DNA from: an uncultured Clostridia bacterium
GTDB taxonomy: Bacteria > Bacillota > Clostridia > UBA1381
Length of the DNA: 47,589 nucleotides
Reading direction: 5' to 3'
Assembly (NCBI GenBank): GCA_934476675.1
Contig: CAKSOE010000023.1
Coordinates: 1-47,589, forward strand
A model generated the notes under the pieces. It was not told the origin of the DNA, did no database searches, and worked only from the letters and a program-made list of their open reading frames with translations. Below are positions 25,120-33,930 of this stretch, piece by piece. The position numbers and the translations under genes were made by a program. Every line of letters begins with the position of its first letter. Positions within the stretch are counted from its first letter, which is position 1.

Positions 25120-26982
25120 ATGAACGGAATTTCGGAAGAAACCCAAAGAAGCGGCTTTTTTGACGGCTTGTATTCATATAAGGCATACAGACCGTTTGCA
25201 AAAGCATCGGAGAGAAAAGCGTGGGAAAAACTCAATGCGAAGTATAAAGAGGCGTTGGTCAAAGAAGCGGAAAAGTATCTGGGATTTGAATGGCAGGAAA
25301 TACGCGCGACGGAATTGCTGGCATATGTAAGAGAGGGCGAGCGAAAAGGAACAGATAAAATAAACGGCAAAAGGAAAGCGCTGCTTTCGCTTACATTAGC
25401 GGAATGTGCTGTTTATGACGGTACGTTTATTGATGATATTACAGACGGCTTATGGTCGATATGTGAAGAAACCTCGTGGGCGGCTGCGGCGCATATTGAT
25501 ACCTGCGGCGGTACGTTTGACGGTTTGCCGAGGACAGAAGAGGAAATACTTGATTTGGCAGCGTGTGAAACAGCACAGCTTGTAGCTTTCGTGTATTATA
25601 TGCTATATGAAAAATTGTCAGAACAGAGTGTTGTAATAACCGAACGGATAAGAGAAGAAATTTATCGGAGAATTATAAAACCGTATCTTAATCGGAATGA
25701 TTATTGGTGGATAGGCAAAATGGGAAGAAGGCTGAATAACTGGAATCCGTGGTGCAACAGCAATGTTTTATTCAGTATGCTGTGCACCGAACAAAATGAC
25801 GATATACGCCGCAGGGTATTGGAAAAAGCGGTAAAGAGCCTTGATGTTTTTCTTTCACAGTATCCGGAGGACGGATCGTGTGATGAGGGAACTTCATACT
25901 GGTTTAAGTCCGGCGGCAAGCTTATAAATGCGCTGGAAATACTGAACAGCGCATCGGCAAACAAATTAAAGATAAAAAACATAGAAAAAACGGAAAACTG
26001 TGGACTGTTTATTGTGCGTTCGAGGTTTTGCGGTAATTACTATCAGAATTTTGCGGACGGAAGCGCAAAAATTAATGAGCCTGATGCGTTTGCGATATAT
26101 AACATGGGAAAATTATTTGACAATAAAATATTTTTGAAAGAGGGAAGATTTCTGAGAAAATATATTGTAAATGAAGCATCGGCGGAAAATTTTGCAGCGT
26201 GGGAAATAATGCGAAGGATAAATTATTATGATGAAATAAGTCTCGGTTCATCTGAGCCGGAATCATGCAAAAGTACATATTTTGAAGGCACACAGAATAT
26301 GATTTCACGCGAAACCGACAGAGAAAACCGCGGATTAATATTTGCGGTTAAGGGCGGAACAAATATTGAGAGTCATAATCATAATGATATAGGTAATTTT
26401 ATGGTTTATAATGACGGCAGACCTGTTATTATAGATGTAGGCGTAGGGACATATACGCGCGATACATTCAATGAAAACAGATATACAATCTGGACAATGC
26501 AGAGCCTGTATCATAATCTGCCGATGATAGACGGTAAGGGTGAACACGAGGGAGAAGAGTATTTTGCTGAAAATGTCAGTCATACATTCACGGAGGAAAG
26601 GGATATATTCAGCCTTAGTCTGAATAAGGCTTATGAAAATGACTGTAAGTTAGAAAATTGGATACGTACTGCGGAGCTTAACCGCAAAGAAAAAGCAATC
26701 AGCGTTACCGATGATTTTAAATTGGGTAAGAAAAGCAGTGTGGAATTTGTGCTGATGCTTATTGAAAAGCCTGTTACAGTCGGTAATGTGATTGAAAGCG
26801 GTAATTGCAGAATGGAAGTAATTGCTGATAAGGAAACAGAAATATTCTGTGAAGATATAGAAATTACCGATAAAAAGCTCATCGGTGAATGGGGAAAATT
26901 TATATATCGGGTACATATAAAAATTACAGAAAAGACCGATAGGGGAAATGTTAAAATAAAGATTACGAGTATGGTGTCATAA
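25120..26982 (+). CDS. Cytoplasmic heparinase II/III-like polysaccharide lyase family protein
   Basis: The start at 25120 has AAGGAG upstream and gives 620 residues; the longer frame from 25024 overlaps the previous gene without a ribosome binding site. There is no signal peptide or membrane segment, so it should act inside the cell on imported oligosaccharides. The N-terminal half is helical, consistent with an (alpha/alpha) barrel, with DGSCDEGTSYWFKSG. The C-terminal beta domain has SHNHNDIGNF (His419, His421, Asp423) followed by IIDVGVGTYTR, the characteristic heparinase II/III-like signature. Known relatives cleave uronic-acid glycans by beta-elimination; activity here is inferred. It is the last intact gene of locus A. 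Confidence 0.8.
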   Translation: MNGISEETQRSGFFDGLYSYKAYRPFAKASERKAWEKLNAKYKEALVKEAEKYLGFEWQEIRATELLAYVREGERKGTDKINGKRKALLSLTLAECAVYDGTFIDDITDGLWSICEETSWAAAAHIDTCGGTFDGLPRTEEEILDLAACETAQLVAFVYYMLYEKLSEQSVVITERIREEIYRRIIKPYLNRNDYWWIGKMGRRLNNWNPWCNSNVLFSMLCTEQNDDIRRRVLEKAVKSLDVFLSQYPEDGSCDEGTSYWFKSGGKLINALEILNSASANKLKIKNIEKTENCGLFIVRSRFCGNYYQNFADGSAKINEPDAFAIYNMGKLFDNKIFLKEGRFLRKYIVNEASAENFAAWEIMRRINYYDEISLGSSEPESCKSTYFEGTQNMISRETDRENRGLIFAVKGGTNIESHNHNDIGNFMVYNDGRPVIIDVGVGTYTRDTFNENRYTIWTMQSLYHNLPMIDGKGEHEGEEYFAENVSHTFTEERDIFSLSLNKAYENDCKLENWIRTAELNRKEKAISVTDDFKLGKKSSVEFVLMLIEKPVTVGNVIESGNCRMEVIADKETEIFCEDIEITDKKLIGEWGKFIYRVHIKITEKTDRGNVKIKITSMVS

Positions 26983-27000
26983 TTGAATGGGGGAAAAAAG

Positions 27001-27033
27001 ATGAAAAGCATTGAATATATAAGAAAAATATAA
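27001..27033 (+). pseudogene. Start of a gene cut short just before the IS3-type element
   Basis: ATG 27001 follows a GGGGGAAAAAAG ribosome binding site 18 bases after the heparinase-like stop. It encodes only MKSIEYIRKI before TAA. Its place suggests the next gene of the locus A operon, whose remainder was lost with the element at 27045. A genuine tiny peptide is less likely. Confidence 0.4.
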
Positions 27034-27044
27034 GTAAAATATGA

Positions 27045-27661
27045 TGTGTCCTCCCAGCAAAAGCGGACACAAAAAAGCTTCAAAAAACGAAATGAATCGC
27101 AGTATTTCGTTAATTTACTAAAACAGCTCGCATTTATTCCACGGTTTGCTTGACAACGAGCCTCTGCCGGTATGATGTACCAGCTCACACTTGAGACAGC
27201 TGAAAAAGTTTTCTGCTACTGCATTATCATATGGATCACCCTTTCTTGACATGCTTTGTATAATATTGTGCTCTGCTAATGCTTCGCGGTAACCTGTGGA
27301 TGCGTACTGAACGCCATGGTCACTATGAAAAATCAGATCATTCTGTGGTCTTTGACGATTTACAGCCATTTTAAGCGCAGCGACGGTGAGATTTGTATCA
27401 ATGCGGCTTTGGCGATCGGTTACACCGGGCTGAAAGCCGGCACGCTTTAGCCATGATTTTAGAGTTTCAATACATATACCGAGTTCGGTGGCAACTTCTT
27501 TTGAAGGACGCCCCTGTTCGGTAACCATTTTGATTGCGCCACTCTTGAATGCTTCGTCATAACGAGGTGGCATTTTTCCTTTTTTGATTGACATAAAAGT
27601 TCCTCCTGTGATTTTGGATTTGTTTGTGTCCATTTCATTATATCACACTTTTTTCTGTCCA
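27045..27661 (-). mobile_element. Internally deleted IS3-family element
   Basis: The right end is marked by TGGACAGAAAAAAGTG read on the minus strand (ending at 27661), and a similar GGACACAAAAAAGC occurs at 27065 near the left end. TGTGTCC (27045-27051) and GGACACA (27065-27071) form a small palindrome at the left edge, so the exact boundary is uncertain by about 20 bases. At roughly 0.62 kb the element is half the usual IS3 length and cannot encode a complete transposase. Confidence 0.65.
27118..27594 (-). pseudogene. Fused remnant of IS3-family OrfA and OrfB
   Basis: The start at 27594 has GGAGGAAC upstream. Residues 1-55 are the OrfA helix-turn-helix (YDEAFKSGAIKMVTEQGR … LGICIETLKSWLKRAGF). 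They continue in frame into the late integrase core of OrfB (LIFHSDHGVQYAST … DNAVAENFFSCLKCELVHH). The OrfA C-terminus, the first catalytic Asp region of OrfB and the final OrfB segment are absent. The 158-residue product keeps the DNA-binding part and two of three acidic residues, so it cannot transpose by itself but might bind element ends. Confidence 0.75.
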
Positions 27662-27697
27662 TCAAATCTGGGAAGACGGCAATTTATTATTAGGCAT
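27662..27697 (-). pseudogene. Start of a minus-strand gene cut by the IS3-type element
   Basis: ATG at 27697 follows ACGGAGAAAAAA and encodes MPNNKLPSSQI before the frame hits TGA at the element boundary. With the promoter candidate at 27744 it looks like the intact 5' end of a gene whose body is gone. Confidence 0.4.
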
Positions 27698-27743
27698 GAT
27701 TTTTTCTCCGTTTCTGTGTGTAAATGATTTATTTTACAACTTA

Positions 27744-27772
27744 ATTATACCATAAAAGCGTAGAAAAATCAT
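27744..27772 (-). promoter_or_regulatory. Candidate promoter of the truncated minus-strand gene
   Basis: On the minus strand a perfect TATAAT (27744-27749) lies 17 bases after a weak -35 ATGATT (27767-27772). It points at the truncated start at 27697. Confidence 0.35.
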
Positions 27773-27860
27773 CATATATTAACAATTAAAAGCCGCTTAA
27801 AACCTGACTTCTAAGAGTTTTACAATCGGCTAATATATAAATTGAAACGGAGGAATTATT

Positions 27861-28289
27861 ATGCTACCCAGTATTTATGGTGAAAATATGTTTGATGATT
27901 TGTTTGACGTTGATTTCTTTGGCGGACGTAATCCGCTGTACGGTAAACACGCAAAGAACTTAATGAAAACCGATATTCGTGAAAAAGACGGTGCATATGA
28001 GCTTTCTGTTGATTTACCGGGTTTCAGGAAAGATGAGATTAGCCTTGATGTTAAGGACGGTTACTTGACTATCAGTGCAGAAAAAGGTCTTGACAAGGAT
28101 GAAGAGGATAAGAAAGGACGTGTTCTGCGCCAGGAGAGGTATGCCGGAGTTTGCACACGCAGTTTCTATGTCGGCGATGTTAAGGCGGAGGATGCAAAGG
28201 CAAAGTATAAATCGGGTGTCTTGACAGTTGTTCTGCCGAAGAAAGAACATAAAAAACTGCCTTCGGACAGCAGAATTATAATTGAATGA
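27861..28289 (+). CDS. Small heat-shock protein, Hsp20/alpha-crystallin family
   Basis: This 142-residue cytoplasmic chaperone holds unfolding proteins under stress. A short N-terminal arm (MFDDLFDVDFFGG) precedes the alpha-crystallin domain (residues 33-125; YELSVDLPGFRKDEISLDVK, then the late strand YKSGVLTVVLPKK), and the tail contains the anchoring motif IIIE. GGAGG precedes the ATG. The upstream region shows no CIRCE element and no convincing sigma-A promoter. It is a single-gene unit with its own terminator and appears unrelated to the sugar loci. Confidence 0.95.
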   Translation: MLPSIYGENMFDDLFDVDFFGGRNPLYGKHAKNLMKTDIREKDGAYELSVDLPGFRKDEISLDVKDGYLTISAEKGLDKDEEDKKGRVLRQERYAGVCTRSFYVGDVKAEDAKAKYKSGVLTVVLPKKEHKKLPSDSRIIIE

Positions 28290-28293
28290 TAAA

Positions 28294-28325
28294 AGCGTCT
28301 GCCTAAATGAGGCAGGCGCTTTTTG
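28294..28325 (+). terminator. Terminator of the hsp20 gene
   Basis: AGCGTCTGCCT (28294-28304) pairs with AGGCAGGCGCT (28310-28320) with one G-T pair, followed by TTTTTG. It begins five bases after the stop. Confidence 0.85.
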
Positions 28326-28398
28326 TGTAAAGAATATGGCACATTATTTATCTGAAAGATGTTTCGCAAGATTGAATAGTATATTATTCATTAAAATT

Positions 28399-28825
28399 CT
28401 ATGCGGTCGGGAGTGTTTTTGTTTTCGCGTTTTTCGGTATCACGGTATAAAAATCCGAAACAGGCTTCATATTATTCTCGCCGTCCCACATAAATATTCT
28501 GATTGATTCCTTTGTTTCACTATCATCGGCAGACGATACAGTAAGTCCCTGACCGTTGAAATTAACATAACCCGTTTCATCAGCTTTTTGAACTCCGGCT
28601 TTTGTCAGATTTCCGTTTGCGTCATATTTTGCGGCGATGTAGGTGTTGGCTTGTGCTGTGTCGGTCGTATTAAACTCAAGGGCGTCACCTATATTATTAA
28701 TATTCGCTGATTGTATAACGGAACTTGGTTTTATTTCCGAATTGATATTATATGCCTCAACTTCTCTTATACGAAATGCTCCGTTAGCGGATTTGATACA
28801 GATTTTTATATACGGGGCAGTGTCA
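28399..28825 (-). pseudogene. C-terminal fragment of a secreted modular protein (F5/8-like + accessory domain)
   Basis: The coding stretch begins without start codon or ribosome binding site almost exactly at the permease stop (28832) and ends at 28399. It carries the end of a discoidin-like domain (PYIKICIKSANGAFRIREVEAY) and then the accessory domain (AAKYDANGNLTKAG … IFMWDGENNMKPV). An open frame from 28896 overlaps the permease gene in another frame; that overlap is not protein-like. The fragment is the tail of a locus B-type surface protein whose front was deleted. Confidence 0.7.
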
Positions 28826-28831
28826 GAGCGA

Positions 28832-29776
28832 TTAACCTTTGACAGCACCGACCATAACACCCTTGACGAAATACTTCTGTAAGAAAGGATAAACACAGAG
28901 GATAGGAAGCGTCGCTATGATGATAACCGCATATTTGATTGTTTCGCTTACGGCGAGTTGGTCGCCTGCATCAACACCGGCGGTCATTGAGTTTTCCGAG
29001 TTAATGAGGAGTATCTGTCTCAAAACAAGCTGAAGCGGATATAAGTTACTGTCGTTTATGTATATCGACGAGTCAAACCACGAGTTCCAGCGTTCAACAC
29101 CGTAATAGAGCACGATAACCGCGATAGATGCCTTTGCCAGCGGAAGAATTATGCGAAAGAGTATGGTCATATTTCCGGCACCGTCAATTTTTGCGGCTTC
29201 TTCGATGCTGTCGGGTATAGCGGCAAATCCCGTGCGGAGAACGATAAGGTTATACGTGTTTATTGCACCGGGAATGATAAGCGCCCAAAGCGTGTTGAAT
29301 ATGGAAAACGACTTAAATGTTAATGTACCGTTCGATATCCACGGAAGAACAACGGCAAAGTTCTTGACCGCGAAGTATGTGGGAATAAGACCTCCGTTAA
29401 AAAACATCGTAAAGATGATGAAAAACGATATGGGCTTTTGCCACAGAACCTTTTTCCGCGATAGAAAGTATGCGCCGACACAGGTGAGAAACATACTTAA
29501 AGAAAGGCTTATAACTATAACGATAAGGGTGTTTCGATAACCCGAAACTATAAGCGGATGGCTGAAAGCACGCTGATACGACAAAAGACTTAAGCCGAGC
29601 GGCTTAAACAAAAGTCCTTGATGCGCGATAAACTGATCCGGCTTACTGAATGAAGCAAACACAACATACAAAAGCGGATAAAGGCACACAATCATAAGCG
29701 CGGTCAGAAAAAATCCGTTTATTATCACGAAAGCAATGCGTCCGGGCGTTTCCTTGATTTTATTTTTATGGTTCAT
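28832..29776 (-). CDS. CUT1 ABC transporter permease, LplC/YtcP-like
   Basis: This 314-residue membrane subunit has about six membrane segments and the EAA loop SIEEAAKIDGAGNMTILFRI. The N-terminal PGRIAFVIINGFFLTALM and FASFSKPDQF segments are typical of LplC-type permeases. GGAGG lies upstream of ATG 29776, 24 bases after the partner permease gene. Its binding proteins are probably those at 39217 and 40935, encoded on the opposite strand about 9 kb away. Confidence 0.92.
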   Translation of the reverse strand: MNHKNKIKETPGRIAFVIINGFFLTALMIVCLYPLLYVVFASFSKPDQFIAHQGLLFKPLGLSLLSYQRAFSHPLIVSGYRNTLIVIVISLSLSMFLTCVGAYFLSRKKVLWQKPISFFIIFTMFFNGGLIPTYFAVKNFAVVLPWISNGTLTFKSFSIFNTLWALIIPGAINTYNLIVLRTGFAAIPDSIEEAAKIDGAGNMTILFRIILPLAKASIAVIVLYYGVERWNSWFDSSIYINDSNLYPLQLVLRQILLINSENSMTAGVDAGDQLAVSETIKYAVIIIATLPILCVYPFLQKYFVKGVMVGAVKG

Positions 29777-29800
29777 TTTAATTGTCCTCCGTTCTTTTGA

Positions 29801-30790
29801 TTACCATAAGCTGGTTTCACTGACTCTTCGGCTGATAAGGTTAGCCGAGTATACCAGGAAGAAGTTGATGACCGAGTTAAACAGACCAACAGCACTGGCA
29901 AAGTCATATTTGAATTCCTGAAGACCGGCGCGATATACATATGTGGATATAACGTCAGAGGTTTCATAGTTCATCGGGCCGTAGAGAAGAAGAATTTTTT
30001 CATAGCCGACATTTAATACAGAGCCGAGACGAAGAATAAACATCGTGATAATCGTCGGCATTATTCCGGGTATAGTAACATATATTACCTGACGAATTCT
30101 TCCTGCACCGTCAATTTTTGCAGCCTCATATAATTCAGAGTCGATAGTGGTAAGCGCCGCAAGGTACAAAATAGAACTCCAGCCTATCGTCTGCCATATA
30201 TCGGATACAATATATATAGGTACAAACAGCTTTGCATTATTCAGCATATTTCCACCCGAACCTCCAAGAAGTGCGGCGAAATGGGTGATTATACCGTCCG
30301 CCGAAGTGAACTCCTTAATCATGCTGCATATAACTACAAGCGATATAAAGTGCGGCAGATATGTAATAGTCTGAACCGACTTCTTAAAAGGCATACATGT
30401 AACCTCGTTTATAAGAAGTGCAAGGAGGATAGGTGCCGGAAAGCAGAATATCAAGCTTGCAATGCTTATTGTCAGAGTGTTTTTTAAAATTCTTCCGAAC
30501 TGAATTCCTGTAAAGAAATCAATGAAGTGCTCAAAACCCACCCATGGGCTTCCTAAGATTCCGAGAGCCGGACTGAAGTCCTTGAACGCAATAATCGCAC
30601 CGAACATCGGAACGTATCGGAAATAAATGTAATAGAGCAGAACCGGAATCATTAACAGATAAAGACCCTTGTTCATGTGAAAATCTCTCTTGATATTCAT
30701 TAGAGAATATTTTCCGTACTTTTTTTCATCGGGGTTTTCGGATTTTTTTAAAAACCGTGATGAACCTTTTTTTATTTTTGTGGTGTTCAT
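29801..30790 (-). CDS. CUT1 ABC transporter permease, LplB-like
   Basis: The start at 30790 has AGGAGG upstream and gives 329 residues; the longer frame from 30898 runs through the promoter. A basic cytoplasmic N-terminus is followed by LYLLMIPVLLYYIYFRYVPM, GAIIAFKDFSPALG and the EAA loop ELYEAAKIDGAGRIRQVIYV, all typical of LplB. It forms a two-gene unit with the LplC-like permease, transcribed divergently from the SLH protein at 31075. Confidence 0.92.
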   Translation of the reverse strand: MNTTKIKKGSSRFLKKSENPDEKKYGKYSLMNIKRDFHMNKGLYLLMIPVLLYYIYFRYVPMFGAIIAFKDFSPALGILGSPWVGFEHFIDFFTGIQFGRILKNTLTISIASLIFCFPAPILLALLINEVTCMPFKKSVQTITYLPHFISLVVICSMIKEFTSADGIITHFAALLGGSGGNMLNNAKLFVPIYIVSDIWQTIGWSSILYLAALTTIDSELYEAAKIDGAGRIRQVIYVTIPGIMPTIITMFILRLGSVLNVGYEKILLLYGPMNYETSDVISTYVYRAGLQEFKYDFASAVGLFNSVINFFLVYSANLISRRVSETSLW

Positions 30791-30826
30791 TGAATAGCCT
30801 CCTGTTTTAATTATTTCTGTGATTTC

Positions 30827-30855
30827 ATAATAACCGCCGCAGGATGAAAAGTCAA
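30827..30855 (-). promoter_or_regulatory. Promoter of the locus B permease genes
   Basis: On the minus strand TTGACT (30850-30855) and TATTAT (30827-30832) are 17 bases apart, 37 bases before the start codon. Confidence 0.6.
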
Positions 30856-30925
30856 CGGCCAATATGTTATATACGCGCAAAAACGTTGGATAAAACAAAT
30901 TGTCGCAAATACAACAAACTTGCTA

Positions 30926-30954
30926 TTGATTTTGACATATAAAGCGGTTATAAT
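30926..30954 (+). promoter_or_regulatory. Promoter of the locus B plus-strand genes
   Basis: TTGATT (30926-30931) and a perfect TATAAT (30949-30954) are separated by 17 bases. Transcription should start near 30961, leaving a leader of about 114 bases before the SLH gene. Confidence 0.65.
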
Positions 30955-30985
30955 ACAATAAAAAAATAAATTTTTTATATATTTT

Positions 30986-31029
30986 GGCGGCAAATGCTTC
31001 AATGAAAAAATGTTTTTTATATTGCCGCC
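30986..31029 (+). other. Leader hairpin upstream of the SLH gene
   Basis: GGCGGCAA (30986-30993) is perfectly complementary to TTGCCGCC (31022-31029), with a 28-base A/T-rich loop, inside the predicted 5' leader. No T-tract follows. It could stabilise the mRNA or be a regulatory site. Confidence 0.45.
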
Positions 31030-31074
31030 TTAATATAAGTACAGATTCTTTAAGAAAGCGGGGAACAGTTAAAA

Positions 31075-33930
31075 ATGATTAAAAAAAGATTTGGAATTAA
31101 AAGACAGCTAAGCGCTGCGGCTGCCGTTTGTATGCTTATTCAGCCGGCTGCCGTTATTGCCCAAGACCCTGTGGTTCAAGATACCGTAATCAATGAGGGG
31201 GTTTCTGACGGTTGGCTTGAATCATCCAAACAGGCTTTGCTTACCGACAGTGAAACGGGTACGCTGAGCCCGAATTATCTGTCGGGATTGAATCCGAAAA
31301 GCTTCTCGCCGACGATAGGCAAGGACAATGACGGATATTCAACATCAAAGGATTCAAAAAGTCTGAAAATGACAGATGGGATAAGGAACAAACAATGGGA
31401 AGTATGGTTTATTAAGTTCCCGTCAAAGGCAAAAGAACTTAATAACAACTATCCTTTTGTGTCATACGAACTTGATTCGCAGCAAAGTGTAAATACGGTA
31501 AAAATATTTGCCGGACGAGATGCGGAGGAACTCGATAAAATAAATGAAAAACTTAAATCCGACAAAATATCCGTATTTGTTAAAGAAAGTGCGGATTGGA
31601 AAGAAGTTAAAATTAATACAAGCGAAGAATATGATACCGAAAATAAGTGTCAGCTTGTTACAATTCAGTTTGCGCCGGAAAAAGCAAGTGAGATTAAGCT
31701 TGAATTTCAGGAGGGAACGGGAATTATTGGAGATAAAGACCCCAATAATACAGAGGGATTTCGTATAAGAGAAATTGAGCTTTATAATGACAGTACATAT
31801 GTCCCAGAACCGGAACCAGAGCCGGATGAGAAAGACCCGAACCCGGATGTGGAGTGGAAAGGGATTTATGACTATAACATAAACAACAGCGCGACATTCG
31901 GTCTTGCTGAGGATAAGATAAAGGTATCCGGCGGAGAACTTACGGCAGCAGCGGCTCTTGTCGATGGAAAGAGCACCAGTGCAGCAGGCAACGGGAAAAC
32001 GAAATGGTTTGTTCAGAACCCTACGGGAAAGGATTATGCCGAGTTCACTCTTGATAAAAAGACGGTGATAGCAAAGGCAATGGTTTGCAGCGGAAACCAA
32101 AAAGATTCCGATCCGAATAACTTGGATATTCTGACGAATTTTTCCGTTCAGTATATGGACGAAAACGGGGACTGGGTGACCGCGGCAAGTTTTGTAAACG
32201 AAAATAACGATAAGGTTGCAGAGGTTAGCTTTTCACCGGTAGCTTCGGATAAGTTCAGAATTTATACAGATACGATGACGCGTTTCAGAATCCGCGAAAT
32301 TTCGCTTGACTATCCGGAGATAAGGGGAAGTATAAGAGTGCCGGAATACGTTGACTTAACCGATGGCGCAAAGGCGACGGCATGGATGAAAGGCGAAACG
32401 GATAAGGACTTAAAAGTCGAGATTTTGTTAAACGGAGAAGTAACAGACGAATTTACAAAGCTTGAAAGCAAATATAAAATTGATGTAAAGCCGAAAAATG
32501 AGGGAAAAAACGTACTTGCGGTTCAGATTTATCTGAAAGAAAACGAAACGGACACAGATTATACGCTGATAGGAACGGCGAAAACGGAATTTTTTGTCCT
32601 TGACATAAAAAACAGTGTAAACAGCTTTAATGCAGATAAGGCGGGGAATATAAAGAGTGTTATCAAAAAGCTGGCTGAATCGGGCTTTGAGGTTGCTTTG
32701 CCGAACGGCACGGACGGAGTGAGCGATGGCGTTTATAAAAAGCTTGCCGAACAGCTTAAAGACAAGCCGACATACAGCGAAAATATTGAAGGTCTCCAAC
32801 AAATTTTAAGTGATATTAACGAAAATCTTCCAAAGGCGTTTATGAACGGAGCGGAAAGGGGAGAGGAACTCCTCGGTGCGGTTAAAAGCTATGCCGATAC
32901 ATATAAAATCGAAAAAGACAGCTTTATCAGCGACCTTGACGATAAAACGGCAGCTTTGGCTCTCGGTTTGGTGATAAAGGACAGAGAAAGTGATTTTTCG
33001 GATTATGAGGAGTTTGCCGAAAAAATTCCGTCTGCGTGCGCATTGGCGGAGTATAATATCACATACGCGCAGTCACTTCCTCAAATATTTGAAAAGTATA
33101 AATCGGTATGTGAGATAAACACAAGATCAATAGATAAAAATTATCTTTCAGCAACGCTTAATAAATTAAAAGAAAAAACCGTGAACAAATACTCTGAAAT
33201 TCCCAAGCTTATTACTGAGGCGTATAACGAGGTTAAGAAAAAGGGAACAGGCGGCGGAAACGGCGGCGGTAACAGCGGAAGCGGCGGAAAAAGCTCTGTT
33301 TCGAGCGGAATAGTCTATAAACCTTCGCAGGAAAACGGAAATAAAGCGCCGACCGATACAGACGTTAAATTTAATGATATTTCCGATACCGAATGGGCGC
33401 GTGAGGCGATAGAGAGCCTGTCGGGCAAAGGGATTTTAAACGGTGACGGAAACGGAATGTTCAGACCGAACGATTTTGTTACAAGAAGCGAGTTTGTTAA
33501 GATTTCGGTTATGGCAATGAAACTTTCGGATGATTCGGCAAAATGCAGCTTTAAAGACGTTTCGGAAAATGACTGGTATTATCCCTTTGCTGCATCTGCC
33601 GTTAAATGCGGAATCATAAACGGCGACGATGACAACCGATTCCGCGGCAGCGCAAATATAAGCCGTGAAGATGTGGCGGTTATTCTGTACAGGCTTTGCC
33701 TTTTAAAGAACGTGACGTTTGAAAAGACAGAGAATGAACCGGAAGTATTTGCGGATGAAGAGAATGCTTCGGACTATGCAAAAACAGCTGTCGGCTATTT
33801 ACATTCAGCCGGACTTATAAACGGAAGCGGTGATAACCTTTTTAATCCGAAGAACGGTGCAACAAGAGCCGAAACGGCAGTAATGATTTACAGACTTCAA
33901 AAATTTATCGAAGCACGGGAGGAAAACTAA
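31075..33930 (+). CDS. Surface protein with F5/8-like domains and C-terminal SLH triplet (cassette partner 1, locus B)
   Basis: The 951-residue protein is secreted (signal peptide in the first 31 residues) and wall-anchored by three SLH domains (765-945; FNDISDTEWAREAI, FKDVSENDWYYPFA, FADEENASDYAKTAV). Two discoidin-like domains end in NTEGFRIREIELYN (near 235-240) and TRFRIREISL (near 405), separated by a Pro/Glu-rich linker. A helical middle region (about 510-715) and a Gly/Ser linker (725-740) follow. No catalytic motif is seen; the modules point to glycan binding at the cell surface. It is the first plus-strand gene of locus B, directly abutting the next gene. Confidence 0.82.
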   Translation: MIKKRFGIKRQLSAAAAVCMLIQPAAVIAQDPVVQDTVINEGVSDGWLESSKQALLTDSETGTLSPNYLSGLNPKSFSPTIGKDNDGYSTSKDSKSLKMTDGIRNKQWEVWFIKFPSKAKELNNNYPFVSYELDSQQSVNTVKIFAGRDAEELDKINEKLKSDKISVFVKESADWKEVKINTSEEYDTENKCQLVTIQFAPEKASEIKLEFQEGTGIIGDKDPNNTEGFRIREIELYNDSTYVPEPEPEPDEKDPNPDVEWKGIYDYNINNSATFGLAEDKIKVSGGELTAAAALVDGKSTSAAGNGKTKWFVQNPTGKDYAEFTLDKKTVIAKAMVCSGNQKDSDPNNLDILTNFSVQYMDENGDWVTAASFVNENNDKVAEVSFSPVASDKFRIYTDTMTRFRIREISLDYPEIRGSIRVPEYVDLTDGAKATAWMKGETDKDLKVEILLNGEVTDEFTKLESKYKIDVKPKNEGKNVLAVQIYLKENETDTDYTLIGTAKTEFFVLDIKNSVNSFNADKAGNIKSVIKKLAESGFEVALPNGTDGVSDGVYKKLAEQLKDKPTYSENIEGLQQILSDINENLPKAFMNGAERGEELLGAVKSYADTYKIEKDSFISDLDDKTAALALGLVIKDRESDFSDYEEFAEKIPSACALAEYNITYAQSLPQIFEKYKSVCEINTRSIDKNYLSATLNKLKEKTVNKYSEIPKLITEAYNEVKKKGTGGGNGGGNSGSGGKSSVSSGIVYKPSQENGNKAPTDTDVKFNDISDTEWAREAIESLSGKGILNGDGNGMFRPNDFVTRSEFVKISVMAMKLSDDSAKCSFKDVSENDWYYPFAASAVKCGIINGDDDNRFRGSANISREDVAVILYRLCLLKNVTFEKTENEPEVFADEENASDYAKTAVGYLHSAGLINGSGDNLFNPKNGATRAETAVMIYRLQKFIEAREEN

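Noticed and set aside
27662..27860. CIRCE or other heat-shock operator before hsp20
   Set aside because: I found no TTAGCACTC/GAGTGCTAA pair and no convincing promoter; regulation cannot be stated from the sequence.
31462..32100. 212-residue minus-strand open frame opposite the SLH protein of locus B
   Set aside because: It is antisense to the discoidin-like domains, with no ribosome binding site and an Arg/Phe/Cys-rich shadow composition.
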